64,000 nucleotides of DNA, from assembly GCF_000813145.1 (NCBI RefSeq), contig NZ_BAZF01000007.1, positions 124,001-188,000 of the forward strand. Reading direction: 5' to 3'. The notes beneath the pieces were generated by a model. That model worked only from the letters and a program-made list of their open reading frames with translations. It was not told the origin of the DNA and searched no databases. Position 1 is the first letter of the stretch. Each line of letters begins with the position of its first letter. The position numbers and the translations under genes were made by a program. Positions 15,315-24,009 of this stretch are shown here, piece after piece. The stretch comes from Geobacter sp. OR-1. GTDB lineage: Bacteria > Desulfobacterota > Desulfuromonadia > Geobacterales > DSM-12255.

Positions 15315-16163
15315 ATGAACAAGGAACTGGAACAGGCGATAATGGCTGCTGGCGACCTGCCGACTATACCTGTAGTTGCCATGAAAGTCATGCAACTTCT
15401 GGAAAGCGAAAATGCCACTGCCGATGAACTTGCCAAAATTGTCGCTTCCGACCCTGCCGTAGCGGCCAGGGTCCTGAAAATATCCAACTCTTCGTTCTAC
15501 GGTTGCCAGCGCCAGATACAAAGCCTCTCAATGGCCATAGTCATTCTTGGGTTCTCTACCCTGAAAAGCCTGGTTGTCGCGGCATCGGTGAAACAGGTTT
15601 ACAAGCCTTTCGGCCTTACGGAGCAGATGCTGTGGGAACACTCTTTCGGAGCAGGTCTTGCGGCAAGAATAATCGCCTCGGCCACCAAGCTTGCCAATGA
15701 AGAGGAGGCGTTTCTCGCCGGGCTGTTTCATGATATCGGCAAGACCATCATGAATATGCTCGATCGCGACAAGTTTCAGCTGGTCATGCAGAAATGCTAC
15801 AATGACGGCATACTGTTCGATGAGGCGGAAAAAAACGTCTATCCGTTCTCGCACGACGAAGTGGGAGCATATGTCATCAAGAAGTGGAATTTCCCCGACG
15901 CCCTGTTTACCACCATCATGCAGCACCACAAGCTTGATTTTTCCTCTTCGGACGATGCCTACGTCGCAAACCTTACGGCCGTAGTCAACCTGGCCGACCA
16001 GTTCTGCAACCGGCTGGGGATCGGCACGCGAGACCCCCACGAAGAGCTGGACATAGCGTCGAGCAAGGCAGCCCAAATTGCCAATCTGGACAGTGAGCGG
16101 ATAGACGAGCTTCTGGAAACCTTCAGCGCCGCATACGAAAAAGACCGGCAGACGTTCGCTTAG
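15315..16163 (+). CDS. HDOD-domain signalling protein
   Basis: A 282-residue protein made almost entirely of one HDOD domain (an HD-related output domain without confirmed phosphodiesterase activity). It shows LPTIPVVAMKVMQLL (residue 14 onward), SDPAVAARVLKISNSSFYG and AFLAGLFHDIGKTIM, in which an HD pair is kept. ATG 15315 was preferred over ATG 15306 because the GGAG at 15301-15304 is 10 nt from the former and only 1 nt from the latter. Proteins of this type are often tied to motility or c-di-GMP signalling; its target is unknown. Confidence 0.85.
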   Translation: MNKELEQAIMAAGDLPTIPVVAMKVMQLLESENATADELAKIVASDPAVAARVLKISNSSFYGCQRQIQSLSMAIVILGFSTLKSLVVAASVKQVYKPFGLTEQMLWEHSFGAGLAARIIASATKLANEEEAFLAGLFHDIGKTIMNMLDRDKFQLVMQKCYNDGILFDEAEKNVYPFSHDEVGAYVIKKWNFPDALFTTIMQHHKLDFSSSDDAYVANLTAVVNLADQFCNRLGIGTRDPHEELDIASSKAAQIANLDSERIDELLETFSAAYEKDRQTFA

Positions 16164-16169
16164 CCTTCG

Positions 16170-16394
16170 TTATCGCTTTTGAGCATCGCCTTCATCCGTA
16201 GCGGCCTCATCTCCTGCCAGAAGGTCCTCAATGTCCGACAAGCGGCGTGCCCGGGGAGAGATGTCAACGCTGTCCTCGCCGGGCTTCTTGGGCCGCTGCC
16301 TGGCGGCCCTGCGTTCCTGCCAGGACCGGTCACGCTCCCCGCTGACAGGTCTGACTCCCAGGATACCGGATACAGGATCGTCTCTCTCAGGCAT
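16170..16394 (-). CDS. 74-residue protein of unknown function, possibly FlgM-like
   Basis: Read from ATG at 16394, which has GGGGGA just upstream; the promoter at 16419-16447 puts the transcript start downstream of the in-frame ATG at 16415. The protein is basic in the middle (RSWQERRAARQRPKKPG) and then has EDSVDISPRARRLSDIEDLL. That last segment resembles the D-x-V-x-I-S-x-x-A-x-x-L pattern of FlgM anti-sigma-28 factors, but the usual C-terminal sigma-binding helix is not evident. It ends convergently with the HDOD gene, 6 bp apart. Confidence 0.5.
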   Translation of the reverse strand: MPERDDPVSGILGVRPVSGERDRSWQERRAARQRPKKPGEDSVDISPRARRLSDIEDLLAGDEAATDEGDAQKR

Positions 16395-16418
16395 ATTTCC
16401 CCCGTCAATCATCAAAAA

Positions 16419-16447
16419 ATTATACCGTCAGGCCGAAGTGACGGCAA
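16419..16447 (-). promoter_or_regulatory. Promoter with inverted-repeat operator in its spacer
   Basis: On the minus strand TTGCCG (16442-16447), a 17-bp spacer and TATAAT (16419-16424) form a strong promoter for the 74-residue protein. The spacer contains CCGTCA-8 bp-TGACGG (16425-16444 on the plus strand), a perfect 6-bp inverted repeat, as expected of a repressor site. A TATAAT for the divergent TPR gene lies at 16477-16482, so a bound regulator could affect both. Confidence 0.55.
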
Positions 16448-16527
16448 TTTTTTCAGAATTTTTCAGGAATTTGCGCTATAATAGGCGGTAACAATAAGGA
16501 CTGCAACCGTATTTTGCGAGGGAATCA

Positions 16528-17721
16528 ATGGCAACAACAACCTCTTTAGGCGAACAGCTTTTTTCTTTGCTTTCACCACGCTCAGGTCAGAATGAGTCAC
16601 TGGCTAACAACAGCTTGATAGCAGGGGTCAGGATGCTGCAGAAGAACCGTCCTGAAGATGCCGTCGTTCACTTCAAGAGGGCGCTTGCCCTAAACCCCGA
16701 TTCCATCGATGCCTACAATTATCTGGGGAACACCTATCTCCAGCTGAACAAGAACGATGATGCCATCGCCACTTTCAAGAAGCTGGCAGCGATGAAGCCT
16801 TTTGATGCCGAAGCCAAGATAAGCCTGGGGAATGCCTATTCGCAGGCAAAGAACTTCAAGGAGGCAGAACTCCAGTATGCCAAGGCCGTCAAGCTCAGTC
16901 CTGGCAGCGTAACTGCGCGCTACAGCCTCGGGCAAACCTACCTTCTCCAAGACAAGCTCAAGGAGGCCGAGACCGAGTTTCTGAAAGTCACACGCATGAA
17001 ACCCAGAGACGCCAACGCCTTCTATGCCCTCGGAGCCACCTACAATAAAATGGAGAAATACGATGCCGCCATTGCCAGCCTGAAACAGTCTCTGACCCTG
17101 AAGCGGGATTTCACGCTTGCCGAGACCGAACTGGGGTATGCCTATGCCGGCAAAGGGGACGAATATAACCTCGGTCGCCAGATCACAAAACTCCAGACTC
17201 TTGATCCCTCAGCGGCCCTTGAGCTGCAGAATGCCACTTTCAAGCCCAAAATACTCAACGTGGATTACGGTTCCAACAACCCCTTCTATCCACAGCTCGG
17301 CCCGTACACACCTTTGGCTATGCTTTCTCTGACCGACCCGGAAAATACGCTTGCCCAACCCAATGCCAGCAAGGACTTTACCGTGGTATTCCAGTTCAAC
17401 ACCGACATGGACCCGGTTTCAGTGCAATCCCTTGCCAACTGGAAGATCAGCAAGGCGTCAGGAGGAACGGCAGGCTACTACAACCACGGATACACGCTTT
17501 ATCCCCAGAAACAGGCGGCCCTGCCGTTTGCGAAAAACGTCACCTACGACCCGGCGAAACAGCAGGCAACCGTGACCTTTACCCTCAAGCAGAATGCGTC
17601 CGGGGACGCGGTCATCGACCCGTCGCATCTAGTATTCAAGTTTTCCGGTAAGGATATTGACGGGACACAGATAGATACTAATGCCGACGAGTATGACGGC
17701 TTTGCCGGCAAAGCGTTCTGA
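16528..17721 (+). CDS. TPR-repeat protein with C-terminal Ig-like domain
   Basis: A 397-residue protein with no signal peptide or membrane span. Residues 35-240 hold about six tetratricopeptide repeats, for example PEDAVVHFKRALALNPDSID, AYNYLGNTYLQLNKNDDAI and AKISLGNAYSQAKNFKEAEL. Residues 285-395 form a beta-rich segment with FTVVFQFNTDMDPVSVQSL, an Ig-like pattern (SbsA type) more usual in exported proteins. TPRs bind partner proteins; the partner is unknown. A TATAAT at 16477-16482 is the likely -10 box. Its 3' end converges on pseI with 42 bp between. Confidence 0.8.
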   Translation: MATTTSLGEQLFSLLSPRSGQNESLANNSLIAGVRMLQKNRPEDAVVHFKRALALNPDSIDAYNYLGNTYLQLNKNDDAIATFKKLAAMKPFDAEAKISLGNAYSQAKNFKEAELQYAKAVKLSPGSVTARYSLGQTYLLQDKLKEAETEFLKVTRMKPRDANAFYALGATYNKMEKYDAAIASLKQSLTLKRDFTLAETELGYAYAGKGDEYNLGRQITKLQTLDPSAALELQNATFKPKILNVDYGSNNPFYPQLGPYTPLAMLSLTDPENTLAQPNASKDFTVVFQFNTDMDPVSVQSLANWKISKASGGTAGYYNHGYTLYPQKQAALPFAKNVTYDPAKQQATVTFTLKQNASGDAVIDPSHLVFKFSGKDIDGTQIDTNADEYDGFAGKAF

Positions 17722-17763
17722 CCTTCAGTAGACCGCACACGATGAACCCAGTCGAGGATTCAA

Positions 17764-18813
17764 TTACACCAGATCCCAAGTGACCGGCGTACCCTTTTTC
17801 GCATCAACCGTAATCTTTCTGCCCATTATAAGATCGAAGAATTTGGGGGGCAAGCCGTACCCTGGCCTCACAATCCGTAAGTTTTCGGGGGTAAACGCCT
17901 CTCCTGCGGCCATGTCGGCGGCGACATACAAGGAACGGCGAAACTTCAGAGACCCCTGTTCTTTCTCCGAAGGACCGTAACTAACCACCCCGAGCGCCTG
18001 CCAAGCCCGCTCAGTTTCTACCACCAGCGCCTGCATCTCTGCCGGCTCAAGGGAAAAAACAGAGTCAACACCACCATCAGCCCGGGAAAGAGTGAAATGC
18101 TTTTCGATAACCGTTGCACCAAGGGCAACCGCAGCCACTGCCGCCCCGACTCCCATGGTATGGTCTGAGAGGCCGACCTCGACCTTGAATAGTTCTCTCA
18201 GATGAGGGATAGTGCGCAAATTGGAGAACTCGGGCGTTGACGGGTAGCTGCTGGTGCACTTCAGCAGGACTAAATCTGAGCACCCCGCATCCCGCGCCGC
18301 TTGAACTGCTTCATCCAGTTCCGCCAAAGAGGCCATGCCGGTCGACATGATCATCGGCTTCCCAGTCGCTGCCGCCTTGCGAATCAACGGCAAATGAATA
18401 TTTTCGAACGAGGCAATCTTATACGCCGGGACACCGAGGTGTTCCAGGAAGTCTACGGCAGTTTCGTCAAACGGGGTGCTGAAGCACAGCAGCCCTTTCT
18501 CGCGGCAGCGCTCAAAAATTGGAGCATGCCATTCCCATGGGGTATACGCTTGCTGATAGAGGCTATGCAGCGATTCCCCCTTCCAAAGGCTCTTATCGTC
18601 TGAGATGAAGAACTCTCCCTCGTGAACGTCCAGTGTTATGGTATCCGCCGTGTAGGTTTGCAGCTTCAGGGCATGAGCTCCTGCCGCAGCAGCGGCATCA
18701 ACAATGGCGAGTGCCCTGTCAAGTGACTGGTTATGATTACCCGACATCTCCGCGATGACAAACGGGGGATGCCTTACGCCAATCTGCCGATCGCCTATGC
18801 CAAACTCTTTCAT
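17764..18813 (-). CDS. pseI: Pseudaminic acid synthase PseI
   Basis: Condenses 2,4-diacetamido-trideoxy-altrose with phosphoenolpyruvate to make pseudaminic acid. The 349-residue protein has an N-terminal NeuB-type TIM barrel (FVIAEMSGNHNQSLDRALAI; HALKLQTYTADTITLD; IASFENIHLPLIRKAA; IMSTGMASLAELDEAV) and a C-terminal SAF (antifreeze-like) domain from about residue 290 (FRRSLYVAADMAAGEAFT). The sequence is closer to PseI than to the sialic or legionaminic synthases. It is the last gene of the Pse cluster. Confidence 0.93.
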   Translation of the reverse strand: MKEFGIGDRQIGVRHPPFVIAEMSGNHNQSLDRALAIVDAAAAAGAHALKLQTYTADTITLDVHEGEFFISDDKSLWKGESLHSLYQQAYTPWEWHAPIFERCREKGLLCFSTPFDETAVDFLEHLGVPAYKIASFENIHLPLIRKAAATGKPMIMSTGMASLAELDEAVQAARDAGCSDLVLLKCTSSYPSTPEFSNLRTIPHLRELFKVEVGLSDHTMGVGAAVAAVALGATVIEKHFTLSRADGGVDSVFSLEPAEMQALVVETERAWQALGVVSYGPSEKEQGSLKFRRSLYVAADMAAGEAFTPENLRIVRPGYGLPPKFFDLIMGRKITVDAKKGTPVTWDLV

Positions 18814-18824
18814 CCCCGTTCCCC

Positions 18825-19370
18825 TTACCTGAACACCGTGTTCTCAAGAATCGTTTTTCCCGCCAGCCAGTCGTCCCGGAATAATGCAAATGACACAATA
18901 TCTTCATAGACGCCATTCTTCAGAACATGCTGCAGATAGCGCCCTTCCTGTCGGAACCCTAAACGTGTATGGTATTTCACGCTACCGTCGTTGAAGGCAA
19001 AGGCCTCGGCACAGAGCTTACGCAGCTGCTGGCGTTCAAAGATATACTCAAGGGCAAGAAACCCCATCGCCGTGCCACAGCCCCGGGGGAGATCGGCCTC
19101 GCCCAGGTAAAATCCCCAATAACACCGGTTATTACGACGATCGATCTGAGTAAAGTTTTTGAGACCAACCGGAGTTCCCCGATATTCGAAGATCAATACC
19201 GTTGGGAACGGGTCGCCCGACAACCGTGTGAACCAGGCGTGGTGTTCGTCCGGAGAGATAACATGGTCGGTGTACATATATGAACGGACGCGCTCCGAAT
19301 TACGCCACCCAAGAACTGTTGCCAGATCCCGTTCTTCAATCGGACGCAGGTTGCAATCAACTCGTTGCAT
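18825..19370 (-). CDS. pseH: UDP-4-amino-4,6-dideoxy-N-acetyl-altrosamine N-acetyltransferase PseH
   Basis: GNAT-family enzyme that acetylates the 4-amino group of the Pse precursor using acetyl-CoA. Read from ATG 19370 (RBS GGGAG, 9 nt upstream) it has 181 residues. It begins with LRPIEERDLATVLGWRNSE and has LGEADLPRGCGTAMGFLAL, the acetyl-CoA-binding region, and FNDGSVKYHTRLGFRQEGR. It overlaps pseG by 14 bp and sits between pseG and pseI, supporting the assignment. Confidence 0.88.
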   Translation of the reverse strand: MQRVDCNLRPIEERDLATVLGWRNSERVRSYMYTDHVISPDEHHAWFTRLSGDPFPTVLIFEYRGTPVGLKNFTQIDRRNNRCYWGFYLGEADLPRGCGTAMGFLALEYIFERQQLRKLCAEAFAFNDGSVKYHTRLGFRQEGRYLQHVLKNGVYEDIVSFALFRDDWLAGKTILENTVFR

Positions 19371-20418
19371 GGTTTCTCCCGAAAAGGCACGCGACAATAT
19401 CGTTATGAAGCGGCGACTCCCGTCCCCCGAACAGTTCCAGGCAGGCTTGGCTCATCTGCTGCAGTTCATCGGGACGTGCAATTGCTTCTGACAAAGATGC
19501 GGACAGGGACTCTTCGGTAACCGTCGCAGAGTCCCCAAGAAGGCGTACCAAGCCGGCTTTTGCAACCGTCGTTGCCAGTGCTGACTGATTATCAGCGACA
19601 ACAACAAGCAGCGCTGGGAGCCCGAGAAAACAACGCTCCCAAGTTGTAGTTCCTCCCGCACCCACGGCGAGATCGGCTCGTGCCATCAGCTCAGCCATAT
19701 TATCCACCTGGAAGTGGAACGACACCTGTGGCATCTCATGACAAAGAGCCTTGATCTCGGCTAACTGAGGATTTGCCGCACCAACGACAACATCGATGGA
19801 GATTTCCAGACGGCCAAGCTTGCTGATCGCCCTGAGCGCCTTACCCGTCTCTCCTGTCGGATCGCTACCGCCGAAAAAGATGAACAGCCGGTCGACCTGT
19901 CCCGTTCTACACCCCACCCGTTTGCGGACATTGATGAATTCAGGGCGGAGCAGCGCATACTTCGGGCCAATGAACGTTCGACAGTGAGGAGGAAGCAAAC
20001 CGACGTACCTGCTGGCCATACCGTCAGTCAGGTTCTGATCGAGTAGCAGGTCACAGTCATGGGGTCGATCAGCAAGGTCGTCAATAACCATGATACTGCC
20101 AACATGGGGACGGACGACGACCTCCCAATCCGAGCTGATTCCGTAATGGTCTACAACCAGCCAATCCGGACGGTATTCGGCAAGAATTGCCGCCATTTGC
20201 TCGGCATCAACAGCGGGATCGAATCGATCCCCTCCTGGGAGGCTCCGTACGTCAAATCCCCGGGAACCGATAAGTTCGATGCTGTCGCCGGCCAGCCGAC
20301 GTGCGACGAACAAGACCTCGGACCCTTCCCCCCTCAACGCCTCAGCCAGCGTCAGGCAGCGCATTACATGACCGGAACCTATGGCAACCGATGCATCGGC
20401 ACGGATCACAAACCTCAT
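19357..20418 (-). CDS. pseG: UDP-2,4-diacetamido-2,4,6-trideoxy-altropyranose hydrolase PseG
   Basis: Removes UDP from the diacetylated precursor before PseI acts. The 353-residue protein has a glycosyltransferase-B-like fold: N-terminal RADASVAIGSGHVMRCLTLA (with the catalytic His of the GSGHxxR motif at about residue 17), VIDDLADRPHDCDLLLDQN, FIFFGGSDPTGETGKALRA and AVGAGGTTTWERCFLGLPAL. All are PseG marks. It starts directly after the HisF-like gene stops. Confidence 0.94.
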   Translation of the reverse strand: MRFVIRADASVAIGSGHVMRCLTLAEALRGEGSEVLFVARRLAGDSIELIGSRGFDVRSLPGGDRFDPAVDAEQMAAILAEYRPDWLVVDHYGISSDWEVVVRPHVGSIMVIDDLADRPHDCDLLLDQNLTDGMASRYVGLLPPHCRTFIGPKYALLRPEFINVRKRVGCRTGQVDRLFIFFGGSDPTGETGKALRAISKLGRLEISIDVVVGAANPQLAEIKALCHEMPQVSFHFQVDNMAELMARADLAVGAGGTTTWERCFLGLPALLVVVADNQSALATTVAKAGLVRLLGDSATVTEESLSASLSEAIARPDELQQMSQACLELFGGRESPLHNDIVACLFGRNHATS

Positions 20419-21192
20419 CTAGACAAGCACCTTCGCGCTTCTTACCGGAATGCCCCTGGCAGCAAGATAGTTTTTGGCCTCCAGAGGTGTCTGCTCCGTA
20501 AAATGAAAGATACTTGCCGCCGCCACAGCAGCAGCCCTGCCAACCTCAAGCGCAGCATACATATGCTCGTAATTGCCCGCACCGCCCGATGCGATCACAG
20601 GGATCCGCACCCGTTCCGTTATCGACCGGATTAACTCCAAGTCATACCCTTCCATGGTACCATCCAGTTCGACTGACGTTATCAGTATCTCACCAGCCCC
20701 CCGGAGTTCAAGCTCAGCAGCCCACTCCCCCGGCAGCCGACCGGTATCGCGGGTGCCACTGTGACTCACACAAACATACGTCCCATCCGGATTCCGGCGG
20801 GCGTCGATACTGGCGACCACGCACTGCGAACCGAAACGTTCCGCGGCCTCGTTGATGATCTCCGGCCGCAGGTAGGCAGCAGAATTGATGCTCACCTTAT
20901 CGGCACCGGCCCGCAGCAGCTGCTTTATATCCTCTATGCTCCGGATCCCTCCTCCGACGGTAAGAGGGACAAAACACTCTGCCGAGAACTCCTCTACCTC
21001 TGCGAAATCCGGCAGACGATCCTCCAGAGTTGCCGTTATATCAACAACGATCAGTTCGTCCACCTGCCGGGCATTATAAACCTTAACCGCCGGCATGATG
21101 GTGCCGACCCGCCGCCAGCTGTCAAAGGCGATCCCCTTGACAAGCCCGATATTTTTCCATAGCAGTGTTGGAATGATCCTTGTCTTCAACAT
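20419..21192 (-). CDS. HisF-like subunit of a sugar-amidation glutaminase complex
   Basis: A 257-residue TIM-barrel protein resembling imidazole glycerol-phosphate synthase HisF. It has VPLTVGGGIRSIEDIKQLL, GADKVSINSAAYLRPEI and VIASGGAGNYEHMYAALEVG. With the HisH-like gene and the PseA-type amidotransferase nearby it fits WbuZ-type accessory proteins, which deliver ammonia to a sugar amidotransferase rather than make histidine. It begins MLKTRIIPTLLWKNIGLVKG, typical of this divergent group. Confidence 0.85.
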   Translation of the reverse strand: MLKTRIIPTLLWKNIGLVKGIAFDSWRRVGTIMPAVKVYNARQVDELIVVDITATLEDRLPDFAEVEEFSAECFVPLTVGGGIRSIEDIKQLLRAGADKVSINSAAYLRPEIINEAAERFGSQCVVASIDARRNPDGTYVCVSHSGTRDTGRLPGEWAAELELRGAGEILITSVELDGTMEGYDLELIRSITERVRIPVIASGGAGNYEHMYAALEVGRAAAVAAASIFHFTEQTPLEAKNYLAARGIPVRSAKVLV

Positions 21193-21204
21193 TATAACGC
21201 CGCC

Positions 21205-22221
21205 CTATGCAAGCACTTCACCCTTGAGCATCGCACAGGTGGAGCAGGGTTTCAGTGCATGTAATTTTTTTCGGATATGCATTTCCCTGAAACGCTGGTA
21301 ATTTTTATTATTCCAGATCTGATCAAGCGACGCCTTAGTTACACTTCCCAGAACGGTCGCATAGCCAAGATCATAACAACAGGCAACAACATCACCCTTG
21401 AAATTGATGACCATCTCTTTCCATGGAAAGATGCAGCATGGCACAGTCGCAGTTTTCTGGGATGTTGCCGCCAATGGCTGCAGCCCTGTCAACTTGATTT
21501 CACCATTTGACAGATCATATCCGCCAGCCCAGGAATGGGCATAATTCTTCTGAAAATAATTGACCCCGAGTCCTTCGAAGAGGGCGATGAATTCTGCGGA
21601 ACATTCCAACGGCGAATTGATATCAATGGAACTTCTAAACGATGGCTCAAAAGTCGCGAGCGATTCTATGGAGATTGCTGGAAGCAATTTACCAAGCTCT
21701 TGCTTCCTTTTTAACATATATCTGATATTGTTCAGCACCTTTTCATATTTGCTGTTTTTGCGTAATGACTCGTATTGGTCAGGTGTCATATCATCAAAGG
21801 AAAATGAAATATGATATAATTGAGAATCAAGTAACTCTTCAGCTAACTCCTTTGTAAGAAGTGCCCCGTTTGTATTAAAGGTAGTTGTGATATTATAGTC
21901 AGCAGCATAGTTAATCATAGCAACTAATTGATTATGCAACAAAGGCTCTCCACCCAAATACAGATATAGATTAACCCTGTTTTTAAAGCACCCTGCCTGA
22001 GCAATAATCTCTTTGAACAGGTTGATATCTATAAAGCCTACCTCTTGTGGCCTGTTGATAGTATTCGGGCAGCAGGTACAAGCCAGATTGCACAAATTTG
22101 TAGGCTCGATTCTCAATCGGTAGGGGGTATGAGCTACTTTCAACTCCCGCCTTTTCCTCGATCTCTCTATCTGGGTAATTCGGAGGTCGTTCTCTTCTTT
22201 TGTCCAAAGCTGCATGCACAT
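21205..22221 (-). CDS. Radical SAM protein with SPASM-type C terminus
   Basis: A 338-residue enzyme. The 4Fe-4S site CxxxCxxC is seen in RIEPTNLCNLACTCCPNT (about residues 40-57), followed by YLYLGGEPLLHNQLV (the GGE motif) and FNTNGALLTKELAEELL. The C-terminal region has further Cys pairs (TVPCCIFPWKEM, DVVACCYDLGY, KPCSTCAMLKG), as in SPASM/twitch domains that hold extra clusters. It lies between the HisF- and HisH-like genes. Base composition here is slightly more A+T-rich than around it. Its substrate is unknown; a sugar or flagellin modification is plausible. Confidence 0.82.
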   Translation of the reverse strand: MCMQLWTKEENDLRITQIERSRKRRELKVAHTPYRLRIEPTNLCNLACTCCPNTINRPQEVGFIDINLFKEIIAQAGCFKNRVNLYLYLGGEPLLHNQLVAMINYAADYNITTTFNTNGALLTKELAEELLDSQLYHISFSFDDMTPDQYESLRKNSKYEKVLNNIRYMLKRKQELGKLLPAISIESLATFEPSFRSSIDINSPLECSAEFIALFEGLGVNYFQKNYAHSWAGGYDLSNGEIKLTGLQPLAATSQKTATVPCCIFPWKEMVINFKGDVVACCYDLGYATVLGSVTKASLDQIWNNKNYQRFREMHIRKKLHALKPCSTCAMLKGEVLA

Positions 22222-22227
22222 ATCCTA

Positions 22228-22842
22228 TCAGAGTGCCAAAAAATTCCTTATTACCTGGAAACCTGCACGTGAGCTTTTTTCAGGATGAAACTGTGTTCCG
22301 AAAACGGTTCCCCGATTCAGTGCCGACACAAATGTTCCACAGTATGGAGTTGTTGCTGCGATATCGTCTGCAGTAAGAGGAATGAAATGATAACTGTGCA
22401 CGAAGTAAAAATCGGTCCCTTCGGCAATAGCGGAAAAGAGAGGGTTAGCGCATCTAGGATGCACCTCGTTCCAGCCGACATGAGGGATGCGTGTCTCCGC
22501 TGAATCCGGTTCCAGGCGCCGCACCTCGCCAGGGATAAGGCCAAGGCCTTCGGTTTCTCCACCCTCGAAGCCCCTGTCGGCCAGCAACTGCATTCCAAGA
22601 CAAATCCCCAGCAGAGGGATCATTTCAGTAGTTGACCTTCTGAGGGCATCTACCCAACCGGCGGCGTTGAGCGCCGTCATGCCGTCGGCAAAGGCACCGA
22701 CACCCGGAAGCACTATATGATCCGCCACTGATATATCCGACGGATTGCCAGATATGAAGACGTCTGCCCCGCACTCCTCAAAGGCACGCCTTACGGAGCC
22801 GAGATTGCCCATGCCATAATCAACGATTAGTGTCTTACTCAT
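22228..22842 (-). CDS. HisH-like glutamine amidotransferase subunit
   Basis: Class I glutaminase of 204 residues: LIVDYGMGNLGSVRRAFEEC, VLPGVGAFADGMTAL, the nucleophile Cys in LLGICLGMQLLADRGFEGG and the catalytic His-Glu in GTQFHPEKSSRAGF. It releases ammonia from glutamine. With the HisF-like partner it should feed the PseA-type amidotransferase whose gene it overlaps by 8 bp, as WbuY does in other sugar-amidation clusters. Confidence 0.88.
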   Translation of the reverse strand: MSKTLIVDYGMGNLGSVRRAFEECGADVFISGNPSDISVADHIVLPGVGAFADGMTALNAAGWVDALRRSTTEMIPLLGICLGMQLLADRGFEGGETEGLGLIPGEVRRLEPDSAETRIPHVGWNEVHPRCANPLFSAIAEGTDFYFVHSYHFIPLTADDIAATTPYCGTFVSALNRGTVFGTQFHPEKSSRAGFQVIRNFLAL

Positions 22843-23989
22843 TATTGTCGTAATTGATCTTGGTCAGATTGCCGTGCCGGTCCTTGATCAGTTCGTTCCG
22901 GGCATTAACCTTGAAAATCTTCTTGTTGGTAAACCTATCGCAAATTTTGACGAATTCTTCCACCGACAGGTCAAGAGGCTCCAGGATCTGCTCCAAAGGT
23001 TTGCCCAAGTAAGCCCAAGGGAATTTCCCGTCATGTCGGGCAACCATTTCCATGGCATCCTGCCTTGTTATCCTACCACGACGCAAATGGAGACAGGCAA
23101 TGTCGGTAGCTCTCCCAAACCCGAACTTCAGGAACTTGAAATAGTCGTGAATGCCGGTCTGATGGTTGTCCAGGTTCTCATAATTGACGATCGACCCTTC
23201 AATGGTGGTACTCAGTGTGGAAAACCCGCTCGCTTGGGCGATCAGAGCATTGGAATAACCATCCCATGGTATGTAGTATCCGAGGAATATCCCGGTCACT
23301 CCAGCTTGTTTCAGCTCATCATCAGAAGGATAGGTGTAGGGAACCAGGTGCCGTCTCTCAATTCCCTCCATCCCCACAAGGTCAGATACGCGCATTCCAA
23401 GTAAGCCGCCAAACTCCTCCAGCCATCTTCGGTTCAATACATTGTTTTCACTGGCTGCTGCCGGTCCGCCGTACTCGTTCTGGGAGTTCTCTCCCCAGAC
23501 AATAAGCGGCACCCCGAACTGAACCGCGGCCTTCACCGGAATGGTAAAAATCCCGACATGCTCCGGCCATGAAATGTCCCCGACCTGGGTAAGACCGATC
23601 CGGTTGAGTTTGGCGCGCACTTTCTTGTTGGGGGAGAATTCTATATAATCAACCCCCAGGCTTTTGATATTTTCAATGTTCTTTCTGCCGATATCCGAAA
23701 GATCACATGTTGTTGCAGTGACGCAAAGAGGGTTCATCCCAAGCTGCAGCATCCGCACAACCTGGTACGTACTGTCCTTGCCGCCGCTCACAGGAACGAT
23801 ACAATCCCAGGAACTGCCATCCTTTGAACGATATCGATCAAGAATAGTGACGAGTTCTGCCCGGCGAACATCCCAGTCTATATCGGTACGCTTCTCAAAG
23901 CTTCTGCAGGCACTGCAGACGCCCTCATCATCGAAATGAAGATCCGGCTTGGTGTGCGGCATTACACATCTGACACAATATTTCAGCAT
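22835..23989 (-). CDS. N-acetyl sugar amidotransferase (PseA/WbuX type)
   Basis: ATP-dependent enzyme expected to convert an acetamido group of pseudaminic acid to acetamidino. The 384-residue protein has an N-terminal Cys-rich part (KYCVRCVMPHTKPD, GVCSACRSFEKRTD) and a PP-loop IVPVSGGKDSTYQVVRMLQ (about residue 65), the mark of ATP-pyrophosphatases. LGYYIPWDGYSNALIAQASGF is typical of this family. Together with the HisH- and HisF-like genes it predicts Pse5Ac7Am-like sugar. It overlaps the HisH-like gene. Confidence 0.87.
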   Translation of the reverse strand: MLKYCVRCVMPHTKPDLHFDDEGVCSACRSFEKRTDIDWDVRRAELVTILDRYRSKDGSSWDCIVPVSGGKDSTYQVVRMLQLGMNPLCVTATTCDLSDIGRKNIENIKSLGVDYIEFSPNKKVRAKLNRIGLTQVGDISWPEHVGIFTIPVKAAVQFGVPLIVWGENSQNEYGGPAAASENNVLNRRWLEEFGGLLGMRVSDLVGMEGIERRHLVPYTYPSDDELKQAGVTGIFLGYYIPWDGYSNALIAQASGFSTLSTTIEGSIVNYENLDNHQTGIHDYFKFLKFGFGRATDIACLHLRRGRITRQDAMEMVARHDGKFPWAYLGKPLEQILEPLDLSVEEFVKICDRFTNKKIFKVNARNELIKDRHGNLTKINYDNNE

Positions 23990-24009
23990 GGCGGCAGGCC
24001 TCCCGGTAA

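Noticed and set aside
20419-22842. Histidine biosynthesis genes hisF and hisH
   Set aside because: The proteins resemble HisF/HisH, but there are no other his genes, and they flank a PseA-type amidotransferase and radical SAM gene, so the sugar-amidation role is more likely.
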